64,000 nt of DNA from positions 248,001 to 312,000 of the forward strand of contig CABUFC010000001.1 of assembly GCA_902490735.1 (NCBI GenBank). The letters are read 5' to 3'. Positions 26,058 to 34,329 of the stretch are shown here, one piece after another. The stretch's first letter is position 1; each line of letters starts with the position of its first letter. A program made the translations under genes and the position numbers. Below the pieces are notes generated by a model. It made no database searches. It was given only the letters and a program-made list of their open reading frames with translations, and was not told the DNA's origin. Source of the DNA: an uncultured Oscillospiraceae bacterium. Lineage in GTDB: Bacteria > Bacillota > Clostridia > Oscillospirales > Acutalibacteraceae.

Positions 26058-26382
26058 ATGAGGATAATTCTATATCCGTTAAGAGCATTTCCGGTAGTAA
26101 ATAATCGAATTATTGTGATGAACAACCTCGATAGGGTTTATGCAGATAGTCCTAAATATGTTGCAGAATATTTGTTATCGAACTTTAATGACAAATTTGA
26201 GATTATTTTTCCTGTTGATAATTTAGAACTTTACGCAGACCGATGTATTTCTATCTACATGTAAGAAATTTTCTGATGTGATTTCTAAGTCAATGCTTCT
26301 GCTGAGAGATATTTTTTGTGAAATCGGATATGTTCACATAAAGTTTTTTAAATGCAGAATTAAATTGTTCATAAAAAAATAG
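26058..26382 (+). pseudogene. remnant of a CDP-glycerol glycerophosphotransferase-like gene
   Basis: An ATG at 26058 opens 68 residues. NNRIIVMNNLDRVYADSPKY then VAEYLL resembles the N terminus of TagF-type CDP-glycerol glycerophosphotransferases. The frame stops at 26264, but the +2 frame stays open from about 26230 to a stop at 26382 (CKKFSDVISKSMLLLRDIF). That suggests a frameshift followed by loss of the large catalytic domain. No ribosome binding site is visible. The family resemblance is from memory of motifs and could be wrong. Confidence 0.5.
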
Positions 26383-26388
26383 TTCATC

Positions 26389-26415
26389 ATAAAAACAAAC
26401 ATCCTCGCATATAAT
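26389..26415 (+). promoter_or_regulatory. possible sigma-E-type promoter for pdaB
   Basis: ATA (26389-26391) and CATATAAT (26408-26415) are 16 bases apart, close to the sigma-E consensus (ATA, 16-18 bases, CATAnnnT). pdaB is mother-cell expressed in Bacillus. The start of transcription would fall in the loop of the hairpin at 26397-26438. Confidence 0.5.
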
Positions 26416-26438
26416 TTATCATTATTGCGGGGGTGTTT
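26397..26438 (+). promoter_or_regulatory. 13-bp hairpin enclosing the pdaB ribosome binding site
   Basis: Bases 26397-26409 pair with 26426-26438 over 13 positions (two G-U) around a 16-base loop. The T run ends at the ATG (26441). The 3' arm holds GGGGGTG, the ribosome binding site. Stem length, wobble count, loop size and distance to the ATG nearly match the spoIIR hairpin. Confidence 0.6.
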
Positions 26439-26440
26439 TT

Positions 26441-27208
26441 ATGCGATATATAATTATAACCAAACGACACATTGTAGTTGCTGTAAGTCTTATATTATCT
26501 GTTGCAGTATTCTCTGTTTTTTCAATTTCCGCTATGGCAAAATCATCAAAAAAACTGCCGATTTACTGTGTAGATACAGAAGAGAAAAAGGTTGCATTAT
26601 CTTTTGATGCGGCATGGGGAAATGAAGACACTGAAGAGTTGATAGAGATCCTGGATAAATACGATATAAAAGCCACATTTTTTGTGGTTGGCGGCTGGGT
26701 GGAAAAATATCCTGAGTCTGTAAAAGCTTTGTATGATGCAGGCCATGATATAGGCAACCATTCAAGTACTCATCCTCATATGACAAAATGCAGTAAAGAA
26801 ACAATTATTAAAGAGGTATCAGACTGCAACGATAAAATTCAATCAGTAACCGGAATGGCTCCGACTTTATTTAGAGCTCCTTATGGTGATTATAATAATA
26901 ATGTGATTGAAACTTTAACCGAGCAAAATATGTATACAATACAGTGGGATGTTGACTCTAAGGACTGGATGGACGGACATACGGCAGAAAACATTTATAA
27001 TGATGTTATGAAAAAAGTAAAGCCCGGCTCTATTATTCTATTCCACAACGCGGCAGTAAATACACCCGAAGCACTGCCACGCATTATTGAGAAGCTTAAA
27101 AGCGAAGGTTATTCATTCGCAAAAATTGCAGATTTAATTTATAAAGATAATTATATTATTGATCATGCAGGCAAACAAATTAAAACAACAAATAAAGAGA
27201 GCGAATAA
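26441..27208 (+). CDS. pdaB: polysaccharide deacetylase PdaB (spore cortex)
   Basis: A 255-residue NodB-family deacetylase with an N-terminal membrane anchor (about 10-31). The motifs are VALSFDAAWGNED (a single Asp where most NodB enzymes have Asp-Asp, as in PdaB), NHSSTHPHM (His-x4-His metal pair), RAPYGDYN, WDVDSKDWMD and IILFHN. In Bacillus PdaB is needed to keep spore dormancy late in sporulation. It is preceded by a sigma-E-like box and followed by a strong terminator whose loop holds the stop codon. Confidence 0.92.
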   Translation: MRYIIITKRHIVVAVSLILSVAVFSVFSISAMAKSSKKLPIYCVDTEEKKVALSFDAAWGNEDTEELIEILDKYDIKATFFVVGGWVEKYPESVKALYDAGHDIGNHSSTHPHMTKCSKETIIKEVSDCNDKIQSVTGMAPTLFRAPYGDYNNNVIETLTEQNMYTIQWDVDSKDWMDGHTAENIYNDVMKKVKPGSIILFHNAAVNTPEALPRIIEKLKSEGYSFAKIADLIYKDNYIIDHAGKQIKTTNKESE

Positions 27209-27219
27209 ACGCTCTCTTT
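27194..27219. terminator. bidirectional terminator between pdaB and the AEC transporter gene
   Basis: A 10-bp perfect stem (AAAGAGAGCG with CGCTCTCTTT) around a 6-base loop with TTTTAAAA beyond. It serves both convergent genes. Confidence 0.85.
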
Positions 27220-28148
27220 TAAAATATCCAGTCAAACATTATAGACATAAACGGCATAGTAACGGTAAAAAACAGCGTGCAGCCCAGTGTAATTTTAGCC
27301 GCTAAGTTAGCATCTGCATTTGCGGCGCTTGCCATTGCCGGTATTGCCGATGCGGTAGGCACTGCCGAAAGCAGAAAAGCACCAACAATGAAATTTGCGC
27401 TTACAAAGGGTTGAAGCAGTTTTAAGAGAATAAATGTAAAAACAGGTGTTAGTATTAATTGAATAAAAGAAACCGAATACACGCTTTTTTCGGTAAAAAT
27501 TTTAACAATTTTAAAATTGGATAATTGTATGCCTAAAACAATCATCGCTAACGGCGTTGTAAGATCTGCAATATATCCGCTGAATTTTACCAATATCGGA
27601 ATATTAATTTCAAAAGCAGAAAGTATTGAACCAATTACAATCGCCCAAAAAATTGGCTTTTTAAGTATTTTTAAAGGCTTTACGTCGCTTAAATCGCCGC
27701 TTAATAGATATTCACCGTATGTAAGCATTAAAAAAACACCGAAAATATTTGTTATTGAGACATAAGCTACGATTTCAGGATTATCAGGAAATGTCATTTG
27801 TGCAAGAGGTATGCACAAAAATCCGCCGTTTTGAAATATCGAGCATATTCTTTTAACATTTGCTCCGTATTTATTTTTAAAAACTACTTTTGTTATTATA
27901 CCAAGAACAGACGTCGAAATTACCGGTACAACCACGCACGCAAAAAGATTAATAAGACCAAGCTTTATTATGTTCGTTTCTAATAATTTTGACAAAACTA
28001 ATCCCGGTATTGCAACCATAGTAAGGATGTTGCTTAATCCCACGGATTCACTGCCGTTAACAAGATTTTTTCTGCCTAAAATATAGCCGGGAATTGCTAA
28101 GGCTGTAAACAAAATAATACTACTTACTAAGGTTCTGATATCTATCAT
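27219..28148 (-). CDS. AEC family (auxin efflux carrier-type) transporter
   Basis: A 309-residue membrane protein with about ten hydrophobic segments. LTMVAIPGLVLSKLLETN in the N-terminal half and LTTPLAMIVLGIQLSNF in the middle are the duplicated AEC motifs, with AFLLSAVPTASAIPAMASAA near the end. Bacterial AEC proteins export or take up malate or other small organic acids, and the substrate here is open. It is transcribed alone and divergently from the FabG-like gene. Confidence 0.88.
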   Translation of the reverse strand: MIDIRTLVSSIILFTALAIPGYILGRKNLVNGSESVGLSNILTMVAIPGLVLSKLLETNIIKLGLINLFACVVVPVISTSVLGIITKVVFKNKYGANVKRICSIFQNGGFLCIPLAQMTFPDNPEIVAYVSITNIFGVFLMLTYGEYLLSGDLSDVKPLKILKKPIFWAIVIGSILSAFEINIPILVKFSGYIADLTTPLAMIVLGIQLSNFKIVKIFTEKSVYSVSFIQLILTPVFTFILLKLLQPFVSANFIVGAFLLSAVPTASAIPAMASAANADANLAAKITLGCTLFFTVTMPFMSIMFDWIF

Positions 28149-28181
28149 AAATATTCTCCAAAATTTATGTATATTTCTAAC

Positions 28182-28210
28182 TTGAAAAAAGTGTTGAGAT
28201 AATGTAAAAT
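28182..28210 (+). promoter_or_regulatory. sigma-A-type promoter for the FabG-like gene
   Basis: TTGAAA (28182-28187) and TAAAAT (28205-28210) are 17 bases apart. Confidence 0.7.
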
Positions 28211-28232
28211 ATTCAAAAAGGGAGGTGCTGTG

Positions 28233-28967
28233 GTGAGTAAGACAGTTTTAATTACAGGTGCTTCAAGAGGAATTGGCCGAGCAACAGCAATGTTGTTTGC
28301 TGAAAAAGGGTATAATGTTGTTATAAACTATAACAATTCTGAACGCGACGCTGTTGCACTAAAACAATCTATTGTTGATGCAGGCGGAAGATGCTTATGT
28401 GTCGGCGCAGATGTAAGCTACCCAAACGAAGTGTTGAACATGGTACGTCAAACAGAATATGCCTTTGATACAATAGATGTACTTGTTAATAATGCAGGCA
28501 TTGCGCAATATAAACAAGTACAAGATATAACCGATGATGATTGGAACAGGATGATATCTGTTAATCTCGGCGGTGTATTTAACTGCACGCGAGCAGTTGT
28601 GTCAAATATGATTAGACACCACAGCGGCAGCATTGTAAATGTGTCTTCAATGTGGGGGATTGTAGGCTCTTCTATGGAGTCCCACTATTCTGCGGCGAAA
28701 GCAGGAATAATTGGCTTTACTAAAGCGCTTGCTAAAGAATTAGGTCCCTCAAATATTCGTGTAAACTGTGTGGCACCCGGCGTTATTGAAACCGATATGA
28801 ACAGAAATTTAACACTTGAAGCAATGTCCGTACTTACTGATGAAACGCCACTGGGACGGCTTGGCTCTGCGGCAGAAATAGCAAGTGCTATTTATTACTT
28901 GGCCAGTGATGCTTCGAGCTTTATAACAGGACAGGTTCTATCCGCAAACGGAGGACTGGTAATATAA
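28233..28967 (+). CDS. fabG: SDR family oxidoreductase, 3-oxoacyl-ACP reductase-like
   Basis: A 244-residue classical short-chain dehydrogenase. TVLITGASRGIGRATA is the NADP-binding TGxxxGIG loop, VLVNNAGIAQ the NNAG motif, and IVNVSSMWG with SHYSAAKAGI give the Ser-Tyr-Lys catalytic set. VAPGVIETDMNRNL follows. FabG is the nearest familiar member, but no fatty-acid genes lie nearby, so another substrate is possible. Tandem GTG codons (28230, 28233) follow GGAGG, and 28233 has the better 7-base spacing. Confidence 0.85.
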   Translation: MSKTVLITGASRGIGRATAMLFAEKGYNVVINYNNSERDAVALKQSIVDAGGRCLCVGADVSYPNEVLNMVRQTEYAFDTIDVLVNNAGIAQYKQVQDITDDDWNRMISVNLGGVFNCTRAVVSNMIRHHSGSIVNVSSMWGIVGSSMESHYSAAKAGIIGFTKALAKELGPSNIRVNCVAPGVIETDMNRNLTLEAMSVLTDETPLGRLGSAAEIASAIYYLASDASSFITGQVLSANGGLVI

Positions 28968-28997
28968 TAACCGTAGCATATACTACGGTTATTTTTT
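28966..28997 (+). terminator. terminator after the FabG-like gene
   Basis: A perfect 11-bp stem (AATAACCGTAG with CTACGGTTATT) around a 6-base loop, then a T run. It may also serve the convergent DivIVA-like gene. Confidence 0.9.
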
Positions 28998-29496
28998 ATT
29001 TTATTTCATTTATTGCATTTGTCAAGACGTTTTTAGCATTGTCCGCCTTATTATTATTTTCTTCAATATTTGATTTTGCGGATTCCAATGACAGGGCAAT
29101 TTTTTCACTTTCAGACTGAAAATCGTCATTAAGACTATTTATTTTCTCTTTAACATCGAAAATGTTTTGTTTAGTGTCTTCCAATAGATTTAAATTCTTT
29201 TGCACTTCGGCTTTTGAAGTTTCCATGGAAGATTTTGCAGCAGACAACATTGCTTCGGCATTGCTTTTTGCCATCATATATAGCGTGCCGATCCCTTTTG
29301 AAATTCTTTCAATTTCGTCTTCTTTGCTTTTATATTTTTCAATGGTTTTTTTAGATTCAAGCAATTCGTTTTTAAGTTCTTTGATTTCATTATTAAGCGA
29401 ATCAATCTGCAATTTTGTCTTTTTGTCAGATGCAGAAATGTAGTTTAAAACGTCATCGCGATTAAAGCCCATTAAACTTCTTCGAAATCCAGCCAT
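28996..29496 (-). CDS. DivIVA-like coiled-coil protein
   Basis: A 166-residue, highly charged protein. The first 25 residues (RRSLMGFNRDDVLNYI) resemble the membrane-curvature-binding N terminus of DivIVA/GpsB, with the GFnrddV-nYI pattern. The rest is predicted coiled coil by heptads (about 30-60 and 95-160). It may mark poles or septa, or organise wall enzymes. It has its own good promoter and no partner gene. It is not a full DivIVA, and the N-terminal motif is the only specific evidence. Confidence 0.7.
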   Translation of the reverse strand: MAGFRRSLMGFNRDDVLNYISASDKKTKLQIDSLNNEIKELKNELLESKKTIEKYKSKEDEIERISKGIGTLYMMAKSNAEAMLSAAKSSMETSKAEVQKNLNLLEDTKQNIFDVKEKINSLNDDFQSESEKIALSLESAKSNIEENNNKADNAKNVLTNAINEIK

Positions 29497-29522
29497 ATCA
29501 ATTACCTCTGTTATTTTTCTAC

Positions 29523-29551
29523 ATTATAACAGATTCTTTTTGCAATTTCAA
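29523..29551 (-). promoter_or_regulatory. sigma-A-type promoter for the DivIVA-like gene
   Basis: On the minus strand TTGAAA (29546-29551) and TATAAT (29523-29528) are 17 bases apart with an extended TGT-like context. Confidence 0.75.
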
Positions 29552-29556
29552 TAATT

Positions 29557-29835
29557 TTATCCTTCGTAATCTTCAGCAAGTTTCATTAAATATTCTAAAT
29601 TTTCAGAGACAATACCTTTTTCTATTTCTTCACGTTCCAAATAGGGAATATTATTTAGGTTAATGTTTAATAATTCGATTGGTGCATTCGAATCGTTTTT
29701 AAAAATCGCTGCAGAATCATTGTATGGCTTTAGTGTATAGTAGGTTTTTTCAACGCTTCCTTGCGACTTACTTATGGATAAAACTACAAACAATATGGCA
29801 ATAATTATTATGATAAACAGTAAAAATTTTTTCAA
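29557..29835 (-). CDS. small membrane-anchored hypothetical protein
   Basis: This 92-residue protein has one N-terminal membrane segment (about 4-22) and a short extracytoplasmic part of about 70 residues with no motif I recognise. TTG 29835 follows AAGGAG at the right distance, so it is probably a real gene. It is divergent from the class A PBP gene and adjacent to the DivIVA-like gene on the same strand. A cell-envelope role is a guess from context. Confidence 0.7.
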   Translation of the reverse strand: MKKFLLFIIIIIAILFVVLSISKSQGSVEKTYYTLKPYNDSAAIFKNDSNAPIELLNINLNNIPYLEREEIEKGIVSENLEYLMKLAEDYEG

Positions 29836-29913
29836 CAGAGCACACTCCTTTTTAAACTATTATAACCAGATTTTAATAGTTAAAAAATTGTAACTCGCTT
29901 TTTATTTTTTATA

Positions 29914-29922
29914 TGTTATAAT
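29914..29922 (+). promoter_or_regulatory. extended -10 promoter for the class A PBP gene
   Basis: TGTTATAAT lies 50 bases upstream of the gene. No good -35 box is found at 16-18 bases, so the extended -10 probably suffices. Confidence 0.5.
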
Positions 29923-29971
29923 ATAAAGTACAAAAATATTGCAGAGTATATTTTGGAGGAAACATTAAAAA

Positions 29972-32419
29972 ATGAGTGACGATTATAAAAGTCCTTTTTT
30001 TGAAAGCGAAAATGATTTAAACTCTGCTGATGATATTGATTTATTTAGTTCATCAGATAATCAGCTGGATTTAAATAGTTTTGCCGACTCAAGCCGTAAT
30101 ACTAAAGAGCAAGCAAAAGATGAAAAAGGCTTTTTTAGTAATTTACCTTTTAATAAAAATCGCAAAAAAGCAAGGCACAAAAAGAAGAGAAATCGCCTGC
30201 AATGGTTTTTAACGGCTCTTTTAATATTTGCCATTACTTTTAGCATTTTAATTGCTAGCTTTGCAATTTATGTTTTTGGATTTGTCGATGATGTTGTGCA
30301 AGAAAATTTAAACGATTTAAAATTGGATTTTACTACCACAATATATGTTAAAAATTCAAAAACCGGTGAATTTGTAGAGTACCAGCGTTTGCATGGTTCC
30401 GAAAACAGAATTTGGGTATCATTTGAGAAAATGCCCCAATACCTTCGTGATGCATTTGTATCAATAGAGGATCAACGCTTTTATGATCATAACGGCGTTG
30501 ACTGGAAGAGGACACTTTCTGCTTTTGCAAACATGTTTGTCGATATATATTCTTCTAACCAGGGCGGCTCTACCATCACTCAACAGTTGGTCAAAAACCT
30601 AACCGGGGACAAAAAGCAAAACGCAATGCGTAAAATACGCGAAATAATGCGTGCGCGATATCTTGAAAACAATTATTCTAAAGACACTATTTTAGAGTGC
30701 TATTTAAATACCGCCTCGTTTGCTAACGGCATTTGCGGCGTTGAGGTTGCTTCTAACTATTATTTTAATAAAAGCACCGATGAATTGACTATTGCCGAAT
30801 GCGCCACACTTGCGGGTATAGTTAAAAATCCGGAAAAATACAGACCGGATAAAAATCCGGAAGATAACAAAGCAAGAAGAAAACTTGTTTTAGATAAAAT
30901 GCTTGAGCTTAATAAAATAGATAAAGAGCAGTACGATCAGGCGATTTCAGAAGAAGTAACAATTGTTGCAGATTCTTCGATATTAAAAGAAAAAGACGTT
31001 AACAATTACTTTGTTGATGCTCTTATTGACAATGTTGTAGAAGGATTAGTGGAAAAATACAATTATGACGAAACATATGCTGCAAAAAATTTCTATAACG
31101 GCGGTTATAAAATTTATTGCACAATGGATTCTGATATTCAGGCTGAGATAGAAAAAGTTTATACTACAAGCAGTTATTTTTCTAAGAACTCAAAAGGGGA
31201 GACGGCTCAGTCCTCAATCACAATCATGGATTATTCCGGTCATGTTGTAGGTATATGTGGAGGTTCAGGCGAAAAAACCACAAACCGCGGACTGAATCGA
31301 GCCACATCGTCTCCGCGTCCCGCCGGCTCAACCATTAAACCTATGAGTGCATATGCTCCGGCGCTTGAAAACAACTTAATAACCTACTCAACCTATTTAA
31401 AAGATCAGCCGATCGGCAAAATCAACGGTAAACAGTGGCCGCCGAATTCCTACGGATATTATGGCGGTAATATGCCGATATATAAAGCGCTTGAAAGATC
31501 GGCAAATACCATTCCTGCCCAGCTTGTTCAACAGTTAAGCCTACAAACTTCGTTCGATTTTCTAACTAAAAATTTAGGACTTAATACGCTTGAAACCGGC
31601 GACAATAAAGATTTAAACTATTCTTCACTAGCCCTTGGCGGATGTTATAAAGGTATTACAACCCTGCAGGAGGCGGCTGCATTTGCTACTTTTGGCAATC
31701 TGGGATATTATTATAAACCCACCTTTTATACCCGAGTTACAGATCAGCACGGTGCTATTGTTTTAGAGTACGACAATCAAGCATCGGTTGCCATGAGTGA
31801 AGATACAGCTTATATTATGAATAAGCTTTTGGAGAAACCGGTATACGGCAGCCAGGGTACAGGTCGTTCAGCCGCATCATATGTTACAAATATGCCTCTA
31901 TTTGGCAAAACCGGTACTACAGATACCAATAATGATAAGTGGTTTGTAGGTGGTACACCTTATTATGTTGCTTCTGTTTGGTATGGATATGATAATCCGT
32001 ATAAAGTTTCAAACGGCGGTGCCGCTATAAAAATTTGGGGCACTATTATGGGCCGCATTCATAAAAATCTACCCAAAAAAGCCTACCCGGAAAGCACATA
32101 CGTTACAACCAGGCGGTTTTGCGCCACTACAGGTCTTCTTGCTACAAACAGTTGTCCTATCGGCGGAACCGGATATTACAAAACCAGCTATTTACCTGTT
32201 TGCACCTCTCATGGCGGAAGTATTTTAGGTGAAGTATCGGTTGTTACTTCTTCTAATACTTCAAGCAATATTTCTTCTGCGGCGTCTTCTGTTCCGGCTT
32301 CATCGTCGCAAACTTCTTCAAATACTACTACTACTTCTTCTACAACTTCAAGCAATAATACTCCAAATAGTACAAACTCGTCTAATACACCAAGCGTATC
32401 GCAAAATTCTTCGCAATAA
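29972..32419 (+). CDS. class A penicillin-binding protein (PBP1A-type)
   Basis: A bifunctional peptidoglycan glycosyltransferase/transpeptidase of 815 residues. An 80-residue charged cytoplasmic part precedes one membrane span (about 85-108). The GT51 domain shows SIEDQRFYDHNGVDWKRT and GGSTITQQLVKNL. The transpeptidase has RPAGSTIKPMSAY (SxxK), ERSANTIPAQL (SxN) and LFGKTGTTDTNNDKW (KTG). The last 60 or so residues are a Ser/Thr/Asn-rich tail, likely disordered outside the membrane. GGAGG precedes the ATG, and a strong terminator follows. Confidence 0.95.
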   Translation: MSDDYKSPFFESENDLNSADDIDLFSSSDNQLDLNSFADSSRNTKEQAKDEKGFFSNLPFNKNRKKARHKKKRNRLQWFLTALLIFAITFSILIASFAIYVFGFVDDVVQENLNDLKLDFTTTIYVKNSKTGEFVEYQRLHGSENRIWVSFEKMPQYLRDAFVSIEDQRFYDHNGVDWKRTLSAFANMFVDIYSSNQGGSTITQQLVKNLTGDKKQNAMRKIREIMRARYLENNYSKDTILECYLNTASFANGICGVEVASNYYFNKSTDELTIAECATLAGIVKNPEKYRPDKNPEDNKARRKLVLDKMLELNKIDKEQYDQAISEEVTIVADSSILKEKDVNNYFVDALIDNVVEGLVEKYNYDETYAAKNFYNGGYKIYCTMDSDIQAEIEKVYTTSSYFSKNSKGETAQSSITIMDYSGHVVGICGGSGEKTTNRGLNRATSSPRPAGSTIKPMSAYAPALENNLITYSTYLKDQPIGKINGKQWPPNSYGYYGGNMPIYKALERSANTIPAQLVQQLSLQTSFDFLTKNLGLNTLETGDNKDLNYSSLALGGCYKGITTLQEAAAFATFGNLGYYYKPTFYTRVTDQHGAIVLEYDNQASVAMSEDTAYIMNKLLEKPVYGSQGTGRSAASYVTNMPLFGKTGTTDTNNDKWFVGGTPYYVASVWYGYDNPYKVSNGGAAIKIWGTIMGRIHKNLPKKAYPESTYVTTRRFCATTGLLATNSCPIGGTGYYKTSYLPVCTSHGGSILGEVSVVTSSNTSSNISSAASSVPASSSQTSSNTTTTSSTTSSNNTPNSTNSSNTPSVSQNSSQ

Positions 32420-32423
32420 TTTT

Positions 32424-32460
32424 TAACCCGCTGTGAATTTGTCACAACGGGTTATTTTTT
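32424..32460 (+). terminator. terminator after the class A PBP gene
   Basis: TTAACCCGcTGTGA pairs with TCACAaCGGGTTA (one internal mismatch), followed by a long T run. It overlaps the end of the convergent 82-residue gene. Confidence 0.88.
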
Positions 32461-32690
32461 TGCTCTAAATACCAGCACGAGTTTATAAGCCATAAATATA
32501 TTATTGTGTTTTTTACTTTTACGGTGTATCTTATTCCTAAACCTCCGGATTTTCGGCTTATCGCTTCTTCTATATTAAGTGTTTTTTCTATTTTATATTC
32601 TTTTTCATCGTATAAAAATGTTATTGGATAAACAATACCTTTTTCAGTAAAGTTTGCGATTAGATTTATCGGTATTTTTCTTAAATACAA
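32442..32690 (-). CDS. small hypothetical protein coupled to dinB
   Basis: An 82-residue beta-rich protein, unrecognised with certainty. TTG 32690 is preceded by AGGAGG lying inside the last codons of dinB, so the two are translationally coupled. The C-terminal RYTVKVKNTIIYLWLINSCW resembles in outline the small beta domains encoded next to Y-family polymerases in other bacteria (DUF6504-like); this is only an impression. It is expected to be SOS-induced with dinB. Confidence 0.65.
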   Translation of the reverse strand: MYLRKIPINLIANFTEKGIVYPITFLYDEKEYKIEKTLNIEEAISRKSGGLGIRYTVKVKNTIIYLWLINSCWYLEQKNNPL

Positions 32691-32695
32691 ATATA

Positions 32696-33937
32696 TTACC
32701 TCCTAAAGGGTTCCGGGTGTGCAACGTGATCTTTGTTCGGGTTTAAGCGCGACAAAGCGGTATCTTCAAGCATTATGGCTCGGCAGACAGAAAAATATCC
32801 GAAACGATTTCTTAAAAGATCAATATTATTTTCAAGTAAAATAAGACTGTTAAAATCTACAGCATGGTTATGATTCATGTTTTTTATTGCAGCCGAATCG
32901 GACGCTGTCAACATACCGGCTTTTACACCAATACTTCTTAACGGCTTATTTGGCTTGTTTTTTAAATAAAGATAATACGCGGCATTAAAAATTTCTGTTG
33001 TTATATTGGTAGGGGATACTTTAGATTGTCGCTCTATAGTTTTAAGTTCGTTATCTCTAAGACTGATTTGTATTAGGTTGCCTAACATTTTGTGACGCCT
33101 CAGCCTTGCAGCTACAGACTCGCAAAGCGATAAAATAACAATTTTTACATCGTCTGATTTTTCAAGATCTTTATAAGCCGTTGTAGAGTTCCCGATTGAT
33201 TTTATAGGTATTGTTTCACAAAAATCTATAACTGGCGAATCGTCCAAACCATTAGCAAATTTTTTAATAAGCTGTCCGTTTTTGCCAAACAATTTTGCTA
33301 AAAGGTCGTCCGGCATATAAGCAAGATCTTTTATGGTATAGCATCCTGCTATGTTAAGTTTGTTTTTTGTGGCTTTTCCTACATATAAAAGTTCTTGGGC
33401 GCTCATGTTGTATATTATGTTTTTATAGTTGTTTTTACTAACAACTGTAATGGCGTCAGGCTTTTTATAATCGCTTCCTAATTTTGCAAATACTTTATTA
33501 TACGATACGCCTATCGATACAGTAAGCCCGATTTCGGATTTTATGCGCTTTTTAATTTCCGATGCCATCTTATATCCATATCTTAAACCTTTATTATTTG
33601 CGGTAATATCCAACCAGCATTCATCAAGTCCAAAGCTTTCTACAAGATCGGTATACTCTTTATATATTTTTCGGACTTTATTGCTAAAATAAAGATATTT
33701 CTCAAAATTAGGCTCAATAAGCTTTAATTTTTGGCATTTTTTTATTGCTTCAGATACAGTGTCGCCGGTTTTCACACCAAAGTTTTTGGCGGCGGTATTT
33801 TTAGCCAAAATAATACCATGCCGTTTTTCGGCATCTCCGGCAACAGCAAGTGGTGTATTGTGAGATAGGGGAGAATCAAAGCATTCAACCGTGGCATAAA
33901 AATTATTTAAATCGCTGTGTAATATTATTCTATCCAT
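32696..33937 (-). CDS. dinB: Y-family DNA polymerase (DinB/Pol IV-like)
   Basis: A translesion polymerase of 413 residues. IILHSDLNNFYATVECFDSP supplies the first catalytic aspartate (SDLNNFYA) and VESFGLDECWLDIT the catalytic DE pair (usually SIDEAFLD). IGVSYNKVFAKLGSDYKKPD is the conserved palm motif, and helix-hairpin-helix and little-finger regions follow. The GLDECWLD variant is typical of the clostridial DinB/UmuC-like group. A LexA box lies 12 bases upstream of the start, so it belongs to the SOS regulon. Confidence 0.92.
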   Translation of the reverse strand: MDRIILHSDLNNFYATVECFDSPLSHNTPLAVAGDAEKRHGIILAKNTAAKNFGVKTGDTVSEAIKKCQKLKLIEPNFEKYLYFSNKVRKIYKEYTDLVESFGLDECWLDITANNKGLRYGYKMASEIKKRIKSEIGLTVSIGVSYNKVFAKLGSDYKKPDAITVVSKNNYKNIIYNMSAQELLYVGKATKNKLNIAGCYTIKDLAYMPDDLLAKLFGKNGQLIKKFANGLDDSPVIDFCETIPIKSIGNSTTAYKDLEKSDDVKIVILSLCESVAARLRRHKMLGNLIQISLRDNELKTIERQSKVSPTNITTEIFNAAYYLYLKNKPNKPLRSIGVKAGMLTASDSAAIKNMNHNHAVDFNSLILLENNIDLLRNRFGYFSVCRAIMLEDTALSRLNPNKDHVAHPEPFRR

Positions 33938-33948
33938 ATTTTTTCCTT

Positions 33949-33962
33949 AGAACAAATGTTCG
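33949..33962. promoter_or_regulatory. LexA (DinR) operator of dinB
   Basis: The palindrome GAACAAATGTTC (33950-33961) matches the Gram-positive LexA core GAAC-4 bases-GTTC exactly. It lies 12 bases before the dinB start, where a repressor would block expression. Confidence 0.85.
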
Positions 33963-34062
33963 ATATTAATATTATATTAGATTTTTATACAAATGTCAAA
34001 GGAAAAATATTGTAATATTTTTTTATCCTTTTTCATAGTTTTTATAAAAAAGGGTGATTAAA

Positions 34063-34329
34063 TTGTTAAAGAATAAAAAAGAGAAAACCAATAGCGAAAT
34101 TACTGAATATTTGAATAAGCATTTGGGTGAATACGTTTTATGCGATTTTTTGCTTAATACAAAAAGAATAAAAAGACAAGGCATTTTAGAAAAGGTTGAA
34201 AACGATCATATAATACTTTACGATACGATATCAGATATGAAAATTATATGTTATATAAGACATCTTGAGTTTTTGTACATATTAAACGAATATTCAAGAC
34301 CGAAAAACAATTATAATCAAATAGGGTAG
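34063..34329 (+). CDS. small hypothetical protein (possible Sm-like fold)
   Basis: I start this 88-residue protein at TTG 34063 because AAGGGTG (34050-34056) covers the alternative GTG 34054. GEYVLCDFLLNTKRIKRQGI followed by LEKVENDHIILYDT has the strand pattern of a small Sm/SH3-like barrel. Similar short proteins occur in spore formers, but I cannot name the family. It stands alone between dinB and the island, and the frame after its TAG stop stays open for 26 more codons to 34410. Confidence 0.6.
   Translation: MLKNKKEKTNSEITEYLNKHLGEYVLCDFLLNTKRIKRQGILEKVENDHIILYDTISDMKIICYIRHLEFLYILNEYSRPKNNYNQIG

Noticed and set aside
32209..32445. A 78-codon minus-strand frame with Glu/Val repeats
   Set aside because: It is the antisense of the Ser/Thr-rich tail of the class A PBP and reflects the repeat codons only.
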